NCBI GenBank assembly: GCA_947259105.1 | Contig: CAMYKU010000032.1 | Span: forward strand, 1 to 64,000 | Source: an uncultured Alphaproteobacteria bacterium | GTDB taxonomy: Bacteria; Pseudomonadota; Alphaproteobacteria; UBA8366; JADFVY01 | DNA: 64,000 nt | Reading direction: 5' to 3' | Shown: positions 1 to 9,333 of the stretch, piece by piece | Layout of the letters: the number at the start of each line of letters is the position of its first letter | Numbering within the stretch: position 1 is the stretch's first letter | The notes under the pieces: generated by a model | What the model was told of the DNA's origin: nothing | Seen by the model: the letters and a program-made list of their open reading frames with translations, nothing else | Databases searched by the model: none | Position numbers and translations under genes: made by a program

Positions 1-1
1 C

Positions 2-103
2 ACACACTTCAATGCCGGCGCGGTCTTCTGGCTCGAGGAAAATGCGGACCGGAAAGACCGCGTTCACATCTGGGCGGTCGAAATCATCGTCTCGAATAAC
101 TGA
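2..103 (+). CDS. C-terminal fragment of a protein truncated by the window edge
   Basis: Frame 2 reads THFNAGAVFWLEENADRKDRVHIWAVEIIVSNN* with natural amino-acid composition, ending at TGA 101-103, just upstream of the chaperone gene. Confidence 0.4.
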   Translation, partial: THFNAGAVFWLEENADRKDRVHIWAVEIIVSNN

Positions 104-203
104 CGCCGGACGGTTTGTTCGCAATTTATCAACCAATTTCGATTGTATTATGGGCCAGGCAAGCTCGAATGAGCTTACAGAGCTCCCAGGCTGGAGGAAA
201 CTT

Positions 204-1106
204 ATGCGAATCGGATCGGCGTCGTCTGTCGTCCCTGCGGGCAGGTCCTGGTGGCCCCTCGCACTGGTGGCGCTCGCCTTCGCCCTGTTTGGCTTGTCCA
301 CGCCCGGGCCAGGGCACGCCCAGGGCATCGGCGACCTGGCGGTGGCGCCGACGCGCATAATCCTCGAAGGGCGCACGCGGACCGCCCAGGTCTCGCTGCT
401 CAACAAGGGATCCACGCCCGCGACCTACAGAATATCGATCATCAACATGCAGATGACGGAGTCCGGCGAATACCGCCGGGTCGAGGAATCGGGCGTCGAC
501 GGCGGCTATGCCGGTTCGCTGGTGCGCTACGCACCGCGCCAGGTCGAGCTCGCCCCCGGCAAGTCGCAGACGGTGCGTATCATCCTGCGCAAGCCCGGCG
601 GCCTCAAGGAGGGCGAATACCGCTCGCACATCCTGTTTCAGGCGGTCCCCGATCCGACGGTCGGCCAGAGTGTCGAGGTGACGACCACGGAAGAAGGGCT
701 GAGCATCCGCCTGGTCGTCGTGCCGGCGATCACCATCCCGCTCATCGTCCGCCACGGCACGCTGGACGCGACCGCTTCGCTCAGCAACCTGCAGCTCGCC
801 GCAGCGGGCGCAACGCCGGACGGCCGGCCATCCCTCAAGTTCCAGATCAACCGCAGCGGCGACCGCTCGGTGTTCGGCGACATTTCGATCGCCTATCACC
901 CGCCCGGCAGCACTCAGGAATACATCATCGGCGAGATCAGCCAGCTCGCGGTCTACACGCCGAATTCGCGCCGCAGCGTCACCATGCCGCTGCGCGTCCC
1001 GGAACACGTCAAGCTCGCCGGCGGCCGCATCGCCGTCCAGTACCGCGCGCGCGACGACGACGGCAAGGGCGACGTCCTCGCAACGGCTGAACTGAACGTC
1101 CCGTAA
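204..1106 (+). CDS. PapD-like fimbrial/pilus assembly chaperone (periplasmic)
   Basis: ORF 12..1106 with probable start ATG at 204 behind ggagg; signal peptide; IGDLAVAPTRIILEGRTRTAQVSLLNKGSTPATYRISIINM and PGKSQTVRIILRKP, typical of the chaperone Ig fold. Confidence 0.8.
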   Translation: MRIGSASSVVPAGRSWWPLALVALAFALFGLSTPGPGHAQGIGDLAVAPTRIILEGRTRTAQVSLLNKGSTPATYRISIINMQMTESGEYRRVEESGVDGGYAGSLVRYAPRQVELAPGKSQTVRIILRKPGGLKEGEYRSHILFQAVPDPTVGQSVEVTTTEEGLSIRLVVVPAITIPLIVRHGTLDATASLSNLQLAAAGATPDGRPSLKFQINRSGDRSVFGDISIAYHPPGSTQEYIIGEISQLAVYTPNSRRSVTMPLRVPEHVKLAGGRIAVQYRARDDDGKGDVLATAELNVP

Positions 1107-1141
1107 TCCGTCCGCAGTCGCTTCCGCGACCCGACCATTCA

Positions 1142-4045
1142 CTACCGATCGTAAAGTGTAAATTCGATGCCGCTGACCACGGTGCCGTCGCCACCAATGC
1201 GCACGGCGATCGGCGGGGATGACCGCAGGTCAAGGCGGTCCAGTTGCGCCGGGTTTACCCGCACGGTATATCGCCCGGGCAGCAGCGACTCGAAGAGATA
1301 GAAGCCGTCATAGGCCGTCTCGATCTCCTGCACGAGATTGCCTTCTTCGTCGAAAAGCTGGATCGCAACTTCCGAGACTTCCCGGCGCTGGCCATCGCGC
1401 AACCGATATGCAGTGCCATCGACTTCGCCCGTGGTGACAACGGGAAATTCTGCGATCGCCGCGCGGCCGGGCCGCGGCGTCAGGGTTAAGCCTTCAGGTT
1501 GCGCCACCCAGTAGGGGTCGTCGAGGCTCCGTGGCGGCAGGGTGATGTTCACCCTCTCGTACGACGAGAGATTGGTGACGAAGGCGACGCCGTTCTCGTC
1601 GGTGCTCTGGCGCGGGCGTCCCCGGCTGGTCTCGAACCGGACGCCCTCGATCGGCTCGTCGCCGTCGTCAAAGGTGCCTGAGAGGTTATGGTCGAGGAAG
1701 GCGCGCGCCGAGACCGCCCCCTGCTCGGCCGTCGGGTCCGCGCCGGCGTACCAGGAGCCGGTCCGCGGGTCGCGCCCGAGCCCGAACGAGATCGTGAGCA
1801 GCGCCGATGCACTTTCGTCCGATCCGTATTCCCCGGTCAAGCCGACCGAAGCATGCTTGAACTTGCGGCTTATTCCGGCGCCGTAGACCGTACGGGCAGG
1901 CGCCACGAACTGCCTCTGAACACTAAGCCGTGCGCTCATGTCGGTACCGAAATACCAGTCGCCGGTCAGCCCACTCGCGGCCACGCGGGAGTCGGGTTCG
2001 ACGTCGTATTGCATTTCGCCACGGATGTTGGCGCGTCCGAAGCGACCGCCGATCAAGAGCGATCCGTTGGCCGTTTCGGTCTCAACCCCGGCGTTATCGA
2101 CGTTCAGCCATGTGTATGTATTCGACAGCGCGATCATCCGAATCGCCAGCGATAGCCGGTTGCTGATCTCGGTCTCCCGATAACCACCCTCGCGCCGTTC
2201 GTGCCGGCCGGTGATGCTGAACGGAAGGCGCGGCAGGGCCGGCGCCGATATCACACCGTCGAGACGCAGGTTCGACAGGCTCTGCAGCGGCCCGTTCACG
2301 TCGTCGGCTTGCTCGCTGACAAAATTGTCGAACTGCGCGTGCTGCAGCAGCAGCGAGAGATCGGCCGGCAGAACCATCTGCAGGCTGGCCTGCCCGGCGA
2401 CACCGCCCTCACTGTCCGCGATGAGATCCAGCTCCGAGAAGGTGTTGCGAAAACCAAGCCGTGCGCCGAGCGATCCGTAGTTGCGCCGCCCGGACAGCAG
2501 CGGGATGCTGCTGGCGCCACCAGCCACAGAGAAATTCCGCGTGATTCCATATTCCGCCTCCGCAAAGAAGCGACCGTCGCCCTCGAGGGCGCTTTCCGGG
2601 GTCACGACGCTGTCGTCGTTCACGTCGATCAGGTCGGTGTCGTGCTGGTTTGCCGACAGACGGAAATTGAACTTGCCCTTCGGCGCCTGCTCGTCCCCGA
2701 CCAGGATACGCCTGGATTCCGTCCGCCGCTGGCCTTGCGGTCCGAAAAAATCCAGGCGCAGGACATTGACGCCATAGACCAGCGGCACGTCGCGGAACTC
2801 GTACCGGCCGTCCGGCCGCGCAAGCTGAAAATCTATGAGGACCTCGTTGCGATAGAGTTCGATGTCCCAGCCCAGCGGCACGTCGCCGGTCAGGTCGATA
2901 CGGCTGAACAGACCGGAGCGTCCGATCGGGAAGCTGGAGATCTCGGCACCGCGTCCAAAATTGCCTTCAGATATCAGCGTCGTGCTCGGGCTGTTGATGT
3001 CGCCCAGCGCGAACTCGCTGACGTGAAGCGGGCCCAACAGTTCGCCCTGCGGATCCTTGCGCCCGAGGGTGAGCCGCGCCTGCGACAGGCCGTCGTCCTG
3101 GTCGCCGGCCACGAACATGGTCGCGTTCATCTTCAGGACGTCGCCCGTAATCAGGCTGTTGTAGCGGGACAACCATGTCTCGCCGGTGTCCGGATCGTGG
3201 GTATAGCCGCCTTCCGTGCTGAAATCGATGAACGGCCAGTCGATCCACCGGTACGGAACGTCGAGTTCCGCGTAGCGCGGCTGTTCGGCACCCTGTCGGC
3301 CCGAGAGCCGTGCCCCCGCCTCCTCGCGCGCCAGCCGGGCTTCCACCGGCAGCGGCTCGCGCGAATGCACCTTGACGATCGAATTCGAAAGATCGTAACG
3401 CAGATCGACCGGAAACCAGCGCGACAGAAGGCGCGAGTCGACATAAATATCGTCGGCGTGGAGTTCCACCGACCGCGGATCATAAGTGCCGCTGCGTCCC
3501 TCGACGACGACTTCCTGCCGCGCCATATCGAGCGAGAACAGGCGGTTTTCGCTCAGGAACCAGCCGCTCGCCCGACCGCCGAGCGGATCGACGCTGATCG
3601 GAAAATCGAGCGCCTCGGAGATCTGGCCGAGCGGCAGATACAGGGTGCTGTCGTCGAGATAGCCAAGGACCCCGGGGCTGAGGACGAAGCTTTTGAGCCG
3701 CAACTCCAGAATATAGAGCTCGTCATCGGAGCGGTTGACGAGCACCGGGATGTCCGCCGGTCCCGACCGCGAGTATCCCGCCTCGTCGATACCGTCGACG
3801 GATGCCTGCGCCGTGATCTGCGGACTCGGCGCGCCATCCGTCGCGCCGGTCGTCGGTGCCGCGCCACCGGCGCAGGCCGACAACCCGTAGGCCAGCAGCA
3901 TCGCCACCAGAACGCGACACAGGACGTCATCCCGGCGTAACCGAACGCCAACAACGAGATCCCGGCCGTCTTCGGTAGCCGGGGTGATCAGGCCGGATGC
4001 CCGGAGGGCCAATGTTCGCCAGCAGTGGTCTCGCGGGACAGTCAT
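1142..4045 (-). CDS. Usher-like outer-membrane beta-barrel protein with C-terminal carboxypeptidase-regulatory-like domains; possible lipoprotein
   Basis: 967 aa; usher-like repeats (YRNEVLIDFQLARPDGRYEFRDVPLVYGVNVLRLDFFGPQGQ), beta-barrel-like stretches, C-terminal DGFYLFESLLPGRYTVRV; lipobox-like LLAYGLSAC near the N-terminus; start uncertain. Confidence 0.7.
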   Translation of the reverse strand: MTVPRDHCWRTLALRASGLITPATEDGRDLVVGVRLRRDDVLCRVLVAMLLAYGLSACAGGAAPTTGATDGAPSPQITAQASVDGIDEAGYSRSGPADIPVLVNRSDDELYILELRLKSFVLSPGVLGYLDDSTLYLPLGQISEALDFPISVDPLGGRASGWFLSENRLFSLDMARQEVVVEGRSGTYDPRSVELHADDIYVDSRLLSRWFPVDLRYDLSNSIVKVHSREPLPVEARLAREEAGARLSGRQGAEQPRYAELDVPYRWIDWPFIDFSTEGGYTHDPDTGETWLSRYNSLITGDVLKMNATMFVAGDQDDGLSQARLTLGRKDPQGELLGPLHVSEFALGDINSPSTTLISEGNFGRGAEISSFPIGRSGLFSRIDLTGDVPLGWDIELYRNEVLIDFQLARPDGRYEFRDVPLVYGVNVLRLDFFGPQGQRRTESRRILVGDEQAPKGKFNFRLSANQHDTDLIDVNDDSVVTPESALEGDGRFFAEAEYGITRNFSVAGGASSIPLLSGRRNYGSLGARLGFRNTFSELDLIADSEGGVAGQASLQMVLPADLSLLLQHAQFDNFVSEQADDVNGPLQSLSNLRLDGVISAPALPRLPFSITGRHERREGGYRETEISNRLSLAIRMIALSNTYTWLNVDNAGVETETANGSLLIGGRFGRANIRGEMQYDVEPDSRVAASGLTGDWYFGTDMSARLSVQRQFVAPARTVYGAGISRKFKHASVGLTGEYGSDESASALLTISFGLGRDPRTGSWYAGADPTAEQGAVSARAFLDHNLSGTFDDGDEPIEGVRFETSRGRPRQSTDENGVAFVTNLSSYERVNITLPPRSLDDPYWVAQPEGLTLTPRPGRAAIAEFPVVTTGEVDGTAYRLRDGQRREVSEVAIQLFDEEGNLVQEIETAYDGFYLFESLLPGRYTVRVNPAQLDRLDLRSSPPIAVRIGGDGTVVSGIEFTLYDR

Positions 4046-4641
4046 CCAATAGGTACTCGCAGAAATCGTTTTATAAAATGTTAAATAAACTCTATGAGTC
4101 CGCCCTTTGATTCATTAAACACTGCAAGAAATGGGCCAAATGATCGCGACGATCAGGATAGTTTTCCGTCAGGGCAAGCCGGCGGCGCGAGCATGAGCAA
4201 CCGGCCGCAGGCCGTTGCCGGAGCTTCCTAAACCCGATCTTTACCAATTCCGCCGATCATTGAGTTGGGATCGGAGAACTATTATTTGACGGGAGTGCGC
4301 GGACCCTGCTTGTCGACCTGCATTCACGCGGACCTGCTCCTGACCGGAAGCCTGATGGCGCGAATTCGCATAGGCCGCGCTCCGGGCAGCGGTATCGCAC
4401 GCGGATGGGCGCATCCGGGTGTCCTGACGCCGATCGACAGGCCTGGAATCGTCCCCGATATCGCGGCGGCCGAGCACGCCATGCCCGAAATCCGGGACGT
4501 GATCACCGTATTCACGTCAATTCATGGTTAAAGCGGGGCAATGGCCGTGAAATCGAGTGCTGCAGCCGCCCATATGAGGTATGAATTTTGTGGCGGGGAC
4601 GAAAAAATAAGGGCCCCAGCGTTGTGAACCAAGGAAGACTC

Positions 4642-6492
4642 ATGGCGTCAGAGATCCTGACCCGCATCAAGGATATCGCCGGCCGGCTTCGTGACCGCAT
4701 CGGACCGCGGACGCCGCCCCCGGAAATTCCGGGGCCTCCGGAACCGCAACCCTATCCGTGGGAGGCGACGTATCCGGACGACGTCGACTGGTATGCGGAG
4801 ATCGCGACCGCGCCGGTCCAGGCGATCCTCGACGATGCGGTCGAGAAGTGGCCCAAGCGCCCGTGCCTTGCCTTCATGGGCAAGCAATACACCTACGCGC
4901 AGATCGGCAGCCTGGTCGCGCGCGCCGCCAAGGGATTCCAGGTCCTCGGAGTTGCCAAAGGCGTGCGGGTCGGCCTGTTCCTGCCGAATTCGCCCTATTA
5001 CGTGATCTGCTATTACGCGATCATCAAGGCCGGCGGCACCGTGGTCAATTTCAACCCGGTCTATGCCGAGCGCGAGATCGCCCGCCAGGTCGAGGATTCC
5101 GACACGCGTGTCATGGTCACGCTGCAGCTGACCGCGACCTATCCCAAGCTTGCTGGGCTGTTCGAGAAAACGGCACTGGAGAAGGTGGTGGTCTGCCCGA
5201 TGGGCAGTGTATTGCCGCTGGTTGCCCGCGCGTTCTTCACCCTGTTCCGGCGCAACGAGATCGCGAAAATCCCGGATGACGGCCGGCATATCGACTTCGA
5301 CGACCTGATCGACAACAAGGGCGACTACACGCGATACCCTGTCGATGTCGGGTCGGACATTGCGGTGCTGCAGTACACCGGCGGCACGACCGGATTGCCC
5401 AAAGGCGCCATGCTGACCCATGCCAACGTCTATGCCAACACCGTCCAGACGCGGATGTGGGCCGTCAACTCGCGACCCGGCGAAGAGAAATTCCTCGGCG
5501 TGCTGCCGCTGTTCCACGTTTTCGGCATGACGGGCGTTATGAATGTCGGCCTGTTCCTGGGCGCCGAAATCATCCTGGTGCCGCGCTTCAAGCTGGCGGA
5601 GGTGCTGAACATCATCGACAAGGAAAAACCCAGCGTGCTCCTGGGCGTGCCGATGATCTACGCCGCCATCAACGGATTCGATGAGCTCGACAAATACGAC
5701 CTGTCCAGCCTGACCGACTGCATATCCGGCGGCGCGCCGTTGCCCGTCGAGGTCAAGCTCACCTTCGAGAAATTGACCGGCTGCGTGCTGGTCGAGGGCT
5801 ACGGTCTCTCGGAGGCGTCGCCGGTATGCACAATCAATCCGTTCGTGGGCGTCAACAAGCCGGGCTCGATCGGCATGCCGGTACCGGGCACGGTCATCGA
5901 GATCACCTCGCTGGACGATCCCGACGAGTTGCTGCCGGTCGGCAAGCAGGGGGAAATCTGCGTGACCGGCCCGCAGGTCATGGCCGGTTACTGGAATCGT
6001 CCCGAGGAAACCGAGACCGCCTTCCACGGCGGACGTCTGCACACCGGCGATGTCGGCTATATCGACGAAGAGGGCTATGTCTTCCTGATCGACCGGATCA
6101 AGGACCTGATCCTGAACGCCGGCTTCAACGTCTATCCCAGGATGGTGGAGGAAGCGATCTACCTGCACCCGGATGTCGAGGAGGTGGTCGTCAGCGGCGT
6201 GCCCGACAAGCAGCGCGGCGAGCTCGTCAAGGCCTACATCAAACTGCGCAACGGTTCGGACCTCAAGGCCGGCGAACTGAAGCGCTTCCTCAAGGACAAG
6301 CTTGCGCCCTATGAGCAGCCGCGCCGCATCGAGTTCCGCGACGAGTTGCCCAAGACCTTCATCGGCAAGCATTCCCGCCGCGAGCTCGTGGCCGAGGAGG
6401 TGCGCCGCTTCAATAAGGGCCTGCCGCCGCTCGGCGACGAGATCGAGATCGATGACCTCGACGCCGGGCGGGCCCGCGCGGTCAATTCATGA
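4642..6492 (+). CDS. fadD: Long-chain fatty-acid--CoA ligase (AMP-binding)
   Basis: YTGGTTGLPKGAMLTHAN, GYGLSEASP, HTGDVGYIDEEGYVFLIDRIKDLI; RBS aagga before ATG 4642. Confidence 0.9.
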   Translation: MASEILTRIKDIAGRLRDRIGPRTPPPEIPGPPEPQPYPWEATYPDDVDWYAEIATAPVQAILDDAVEKWPKRPCLAFMGKQYTYAQIGSLVARAAKGFQVLGVAKGVRVGLFLPNSPYYVICYYAIIKAGGTVVNFNPVYAEREIARQVEDSDTRVMVTLQLTATYPKLAGLFEKTALEKVVVCPMGSVLPLVARAFFTLFRRNEIAKIPDDGRHIDFDDLIDNKGDYTRYPVDVGSDIAVLQYTGGTTGLPKGAMLTHANVYANTVQTRMWAVNSRPGEEKFLGVLPLFHVFGMTGVMNVGLFLGAEIILVPRFKLAEVLNIIDKEKPSVLLGVPMIYAAINGFDELDKYDLSSLTDCISGGAPLPVEVKLTFEKLTGCVLVEGYGLSEASPVCTINPFVGVNKPGSIGMPVPGTVIEITSLDDPDELLPVGKQGEICVTGPQVMAGYWNRPEETETAFHGGRLHTGDVGYIDEEGYVFLIDRIKDLILNAGFNVYPRMVEEAIYLHPDVEEVVVSGVPDKQRGELVKAYIKLRNGSDLKAGELKRFLKDKLAPYEQPRRIEFRDELPKTFIGKHSRRELVAEEVRRFNKGLPPLGDEIEIDDLDAGRARAVNS

Positions 6493-6514
6493 AATACGGA
6501 ATAGGACGGACGGC

Positions 6515-6817
6515 ATGAGCCTGGATACCATCGAGCAGGAGGTCCGCGACAATTTGATGAAGTTCGCGGGCCTGGGATACAAGGTGAAGTTCGTTTTCGA
6601 CGATGGCCCGGCTTTCGTGCTGGACGGCACCGCCACGCCGCCGACATTGACCGCGGAAGACGGCGACGCCGACTGCACCCTGCGCCTGTCGGCCGAGAAC
6701 ATGGAGAAACTGATGGCCGGGACGCTCAACCCGACGCTGGCCTACAGCCTCGGCAAGCTGAAAGTCGACGGCTCGCTCGGCGTGGCGCTGAAGCTCGCCG
6801 CGATGATGGAGGAATAG
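6515..6817 (+). CDS. SCP2 sterol-binding domain protein
   Basis: 100 aa; DADCTLRLSAENMEKLMAGTLNPTLAYSLGKLKVDGSLGVALKL is typical of the SCP2 fold; downstream of fadD. Confidence 0.85.
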   Translation: MSLDTIEQEVRDNLMKFAGLGYKVKFVFDDGPAFVLDGTATPPTLTAEDGDADCTLRLSAENMEKLMAGTLNPTLAYSLGKLKVDGSLGVALKLAAMMEE

Positions 6818-6834
6818 CGGGGCGGCGCGCGACT

Positions 6835-7506
6835 TCAATCCAGCGGCGTGATCCGCGTGAAGGTCAGGGTCGCGCCGTCGTTCACGAAGCGGAACTGCAT
6901 CAGATTCCCGTCCGGGTCGAACCAGAGCTCGCGCGCGAGGTCGCCGGAAATTTCGTATTTCCATGTCTTGACCACCTTCCCGGTCACCGTGACCTCATCC
7001 TCGCCGGCCGCCGCGACCGATACCTTCAGCAGTTTCCCCGTCTTGGTGTCCATCAGCAGGCGCGACTTGACGATATCGGGGTGCCAGGGATTGGTCGGAA
7101 ATACCGTCGCGTCGGCCTCCGCCCTGCCCTCCGGGCCCTCGATGACGAGCTTGCCTCCGTCGGTGCGCGCCGACACCTCGAACAGCTTTTTGTTCTCAAC
7201 GGTGCGGGACGTGTAGGCAACGAGGCGCCCGTCGCGCCAGGTCTCGCGACGTTCGGCGGCGACCGAATGCGCGGTGATGAACAGCAGCTTGACCTTGATC
7301 CTGACGGCGACGTCGACGACCAGGTCGTTGCCGCTACGCGAGAAGGTCAGGCTGTGCGTGCCGATTTCGTCGTATTTCGAGTGGCTTATCCGGTATTCGA
7401 CGGTGCCCGACGGCGGCTCGTACGCCAGTGCCTGCGCCGCCCACGCTATGGCGATCAGCATTGCCGCCACGATGCCGCCAGCGCGCTTGAGAAGAGATCC
7501 GGACAT
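6835..7506 (-). CDS. Secreted DUF6134-like protein
   Basis: Signal peptide MSGSLLKRAGGIVAAMLIAIAWAAQALA followed by a beta-rich domain; family assignment tentative. Confidence 0.55.
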   Translation of the reverse strand: MSGSLLKRAGGIVAAMLIAIAWAAQALAYEPPSGTVEYRISHSKYDEIGTHSLTFSRSGNDLVVDVAVRIKVKLLFITAHSVAAERRETWRDGRLVAYTSRTVENKKLFEVSARTDGGKLVIEGPEGRAEADATVFPTNPWHPDIVKSRLLMDTKTGKLLKVSVAAAGEDEVTVTGKVVKTWKYEISGDLARELWFDPDGNLMQFRFVNDGATLTFTRITPLD

Positions 7507-7545
7507 GCTGCCTCCGGCTGTTTGTGTGCCTTTACCGGCCACAGC

Positions 7546-9330
7546 CTAGAACGACTCCGCCTCCAGTTCCATCAGCGGCTTCTTGCCGGCCATGATCGCG
7601 GCGAACAGGCCGGACGACTGCGGCAATATCCGGGTCATGTAGAACCGCGCGGTGGCCAGCTTGGCGCGATAGAACCCGGTCTCGTCGCCCTCCGCCTTGG
7701 CCAGCGCCACGGCCGCCATGCGGGCCCACAGATAGGCCAGCGCGGTGAGGCCGAACAGCCGCAGATAGTCGCTCGCCGCGGCGCCCGCCTCCTCGGGATC
7801 GCGCAGCCCCTGCTGGGCGATCCAGGCGGTGGCCTGCTGCAGCCGGCCGAAAGCCTTGGCAAAGGGCAGCACGAAGTCCTGCATCTCGGGCTTTTCCATC
7901 TCGGCCTCGATGAAGTCCATGCCGGGATGGAAGAAGCTGCGCAGCAGCCTTCCGGTGTTCTGGCCGAGCTTGCGGCCGACGAGGTCGAGCGCCTGGATGC
8001 CGTTCGTGCCCTCGTAGAGCTGGGCGATGCGGGCGTCGCGAACCAGCTGCTCCATGCCCCACTCGCGGATATAGCCGTGCCCGCCGAACACCTGTACGCC
8101 GAGATTGGCGCATTCCGATCCGATGTCGGTGAGGAACGCCTTGACCGTGGGGGTGAGCAGCGAGACCAGGTCGTCGGCCGCCTGCCGCGTCGCCTCGTCG
8201 GGGTGTTTTGCGGCGATGTCCAGGTGCATCGCGGTCCAGGCGGCCAGGGCCCGGCCGCCCTCGGCATAGGCGCGCATGGTCAGCAGCATGCGCCGCACAT
8301 CGGGGTGCACGATGATCGGATCGGCCGGCTTGTCTGGCGCCATGGCGCCAGCCAGCGAGCGCATCTGCAACCGCTCCTTCGCATAGGAAACGGCGCTCTG
8401 ATAGGCGATTTCCGCCAGTCCCAGCCCCTGTATGCCGACCGCGAGCCGCGCATCGTTCATCATCGTGAACATGGCCCGCATGCCCTTGTGCGGCAGGCCG
8501 ATAAGCTCGCCCTCGGCCGCCTCGAAGTTCAGCACGCAGGTCGGCGAGGCCTTGATGCCCATCTTGTGCTCGATCGAGCCGCATGTGACGCCGTTGCGCG
8601 GGCCGACCGACCCGTCCTCCTTGAGCAGGAACTTCGGCACCACGAACAGGCTGATGCCGCGGATCCCCGGCGGCGCGTCGGGCAGGCGCGCCAGCACCAG
8701 GTGGATGATGTTCTCGGTCGCGTCCTGTTCGCCATGCGAGATGAAGATCTTGGTGCCGGTGACCGTGTACTTGCCGTCGCCGGCGGGTTCCGCCCTGGTG
8801 CGGATCAGGCCGAGGTCGGTGCCGCATTGCGGTTCGGTCAGGCACATCGTGCCGCTCCAGGTTCCCGCCAACATCTTTGGCAGGTACGTCGCCTTCTGCT
8901 CGTCCGTGCCCCAGCGCTCGAACGCGTGGCAGGCGCCCTCGGTCAGCCCCGGCAGCATGGCGAGCGAGACGTTCGTCGAGCAGGCCATCTCCTTGACCAT
9001 GGCGCCGACCAGTGCCGGCAGGCCCTGGCCGCCGTATTCCGGGTCCGCGACCAGCGAGCCCCAGCCCGCCTGCGCGAAGGCCTGATAGGCCTCCTTGTGG
9101 CCCTCAGGGAGGCGCACGACGCCGTTCTCATAGGTGCAGCCCTCCTCGTCGCCGCTGCGGTTCAACGGCAACAGGACCTCCTCGCAGAGCTTTCCAGCCT
9201 CGGTCAGCACGGCGTCGACAAGATCGGGGGTCGCATCCTCGAAACCCGGCAGTTCGGCGAGTTTTTCCGCCTCCAGCAACTCGTTCATGACGAACTTCAT
9301 ATCGTCCAGCGGTGCGCTGTATACGGTCAT
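7546..9330 (-). CDS. Acyl-CoA dehydrogenase with C-terminal extension (DmdC-like family)
   Basis: 594 aa; MCLTEPQCGTDLGLIRTRA, GHGYIREWGMEQLVRDARIAQLYEGTNGIQALDLVGRK. Confidence 0.9.
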   Translation of the reverse strand: MTVYSAPLDDMKFVMNELLEAEKLAELPGFEDATPDLVDAVLTEAGKLCEEVLLPLNRSGDEEGCTYENGVVRLPEGHKEAYQAFAQAGWGSLVADPEYGGQGLPALVGAMVKEMACSTNVSLAMLPGLTEGACHAFERWGTDEQKATYLPKMLAGTWSGTMCLTEPQCGTDLGLIRTRAEPAGDGKYTVTGTKIFISHGEQDATENIIHLVLARLPDAPPGIRGISLFVVPKFLLKEDGSVGPRNGVTCGSIEHKMGIKASPTCVLNFEAAEGELIGLPHKGMRAMFTMMNDARLAVGIQGLGLAEIAYQSAVSYAKERLQMRSLAGAMAPDKPADPIIVHPDVRRMLLTMRAYAEGGRALAAWTAMHLDIAAKHPDEATRQAADDLVSLLTPTVKAFLTDIGSECANLGVQVFGGHGYIREWGMEQLVRDARIAQLYEGTNGIQALDLVGRKLGQNTGRLLRSFFHPGMDFIEAEMEKPEMQDFVLPFAKAFGRLQQATAWIAQQGLRDPEEAGAAASDYLRLFGLTALAYLWARMAAVALAKAEGDETGFYRAKLATARFYMTRILPQSSGLFAAIMAGKKPLMELEAESF

Positions 9331-9333
9331 GGC

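Noticed and set aside
2201-3940. 579-aa + strand ORF opposite the usher-like gene
   Set aside because: Antisense frame with shadow-ORF composition; the minus-strand gene has coherent secretion and barrel features
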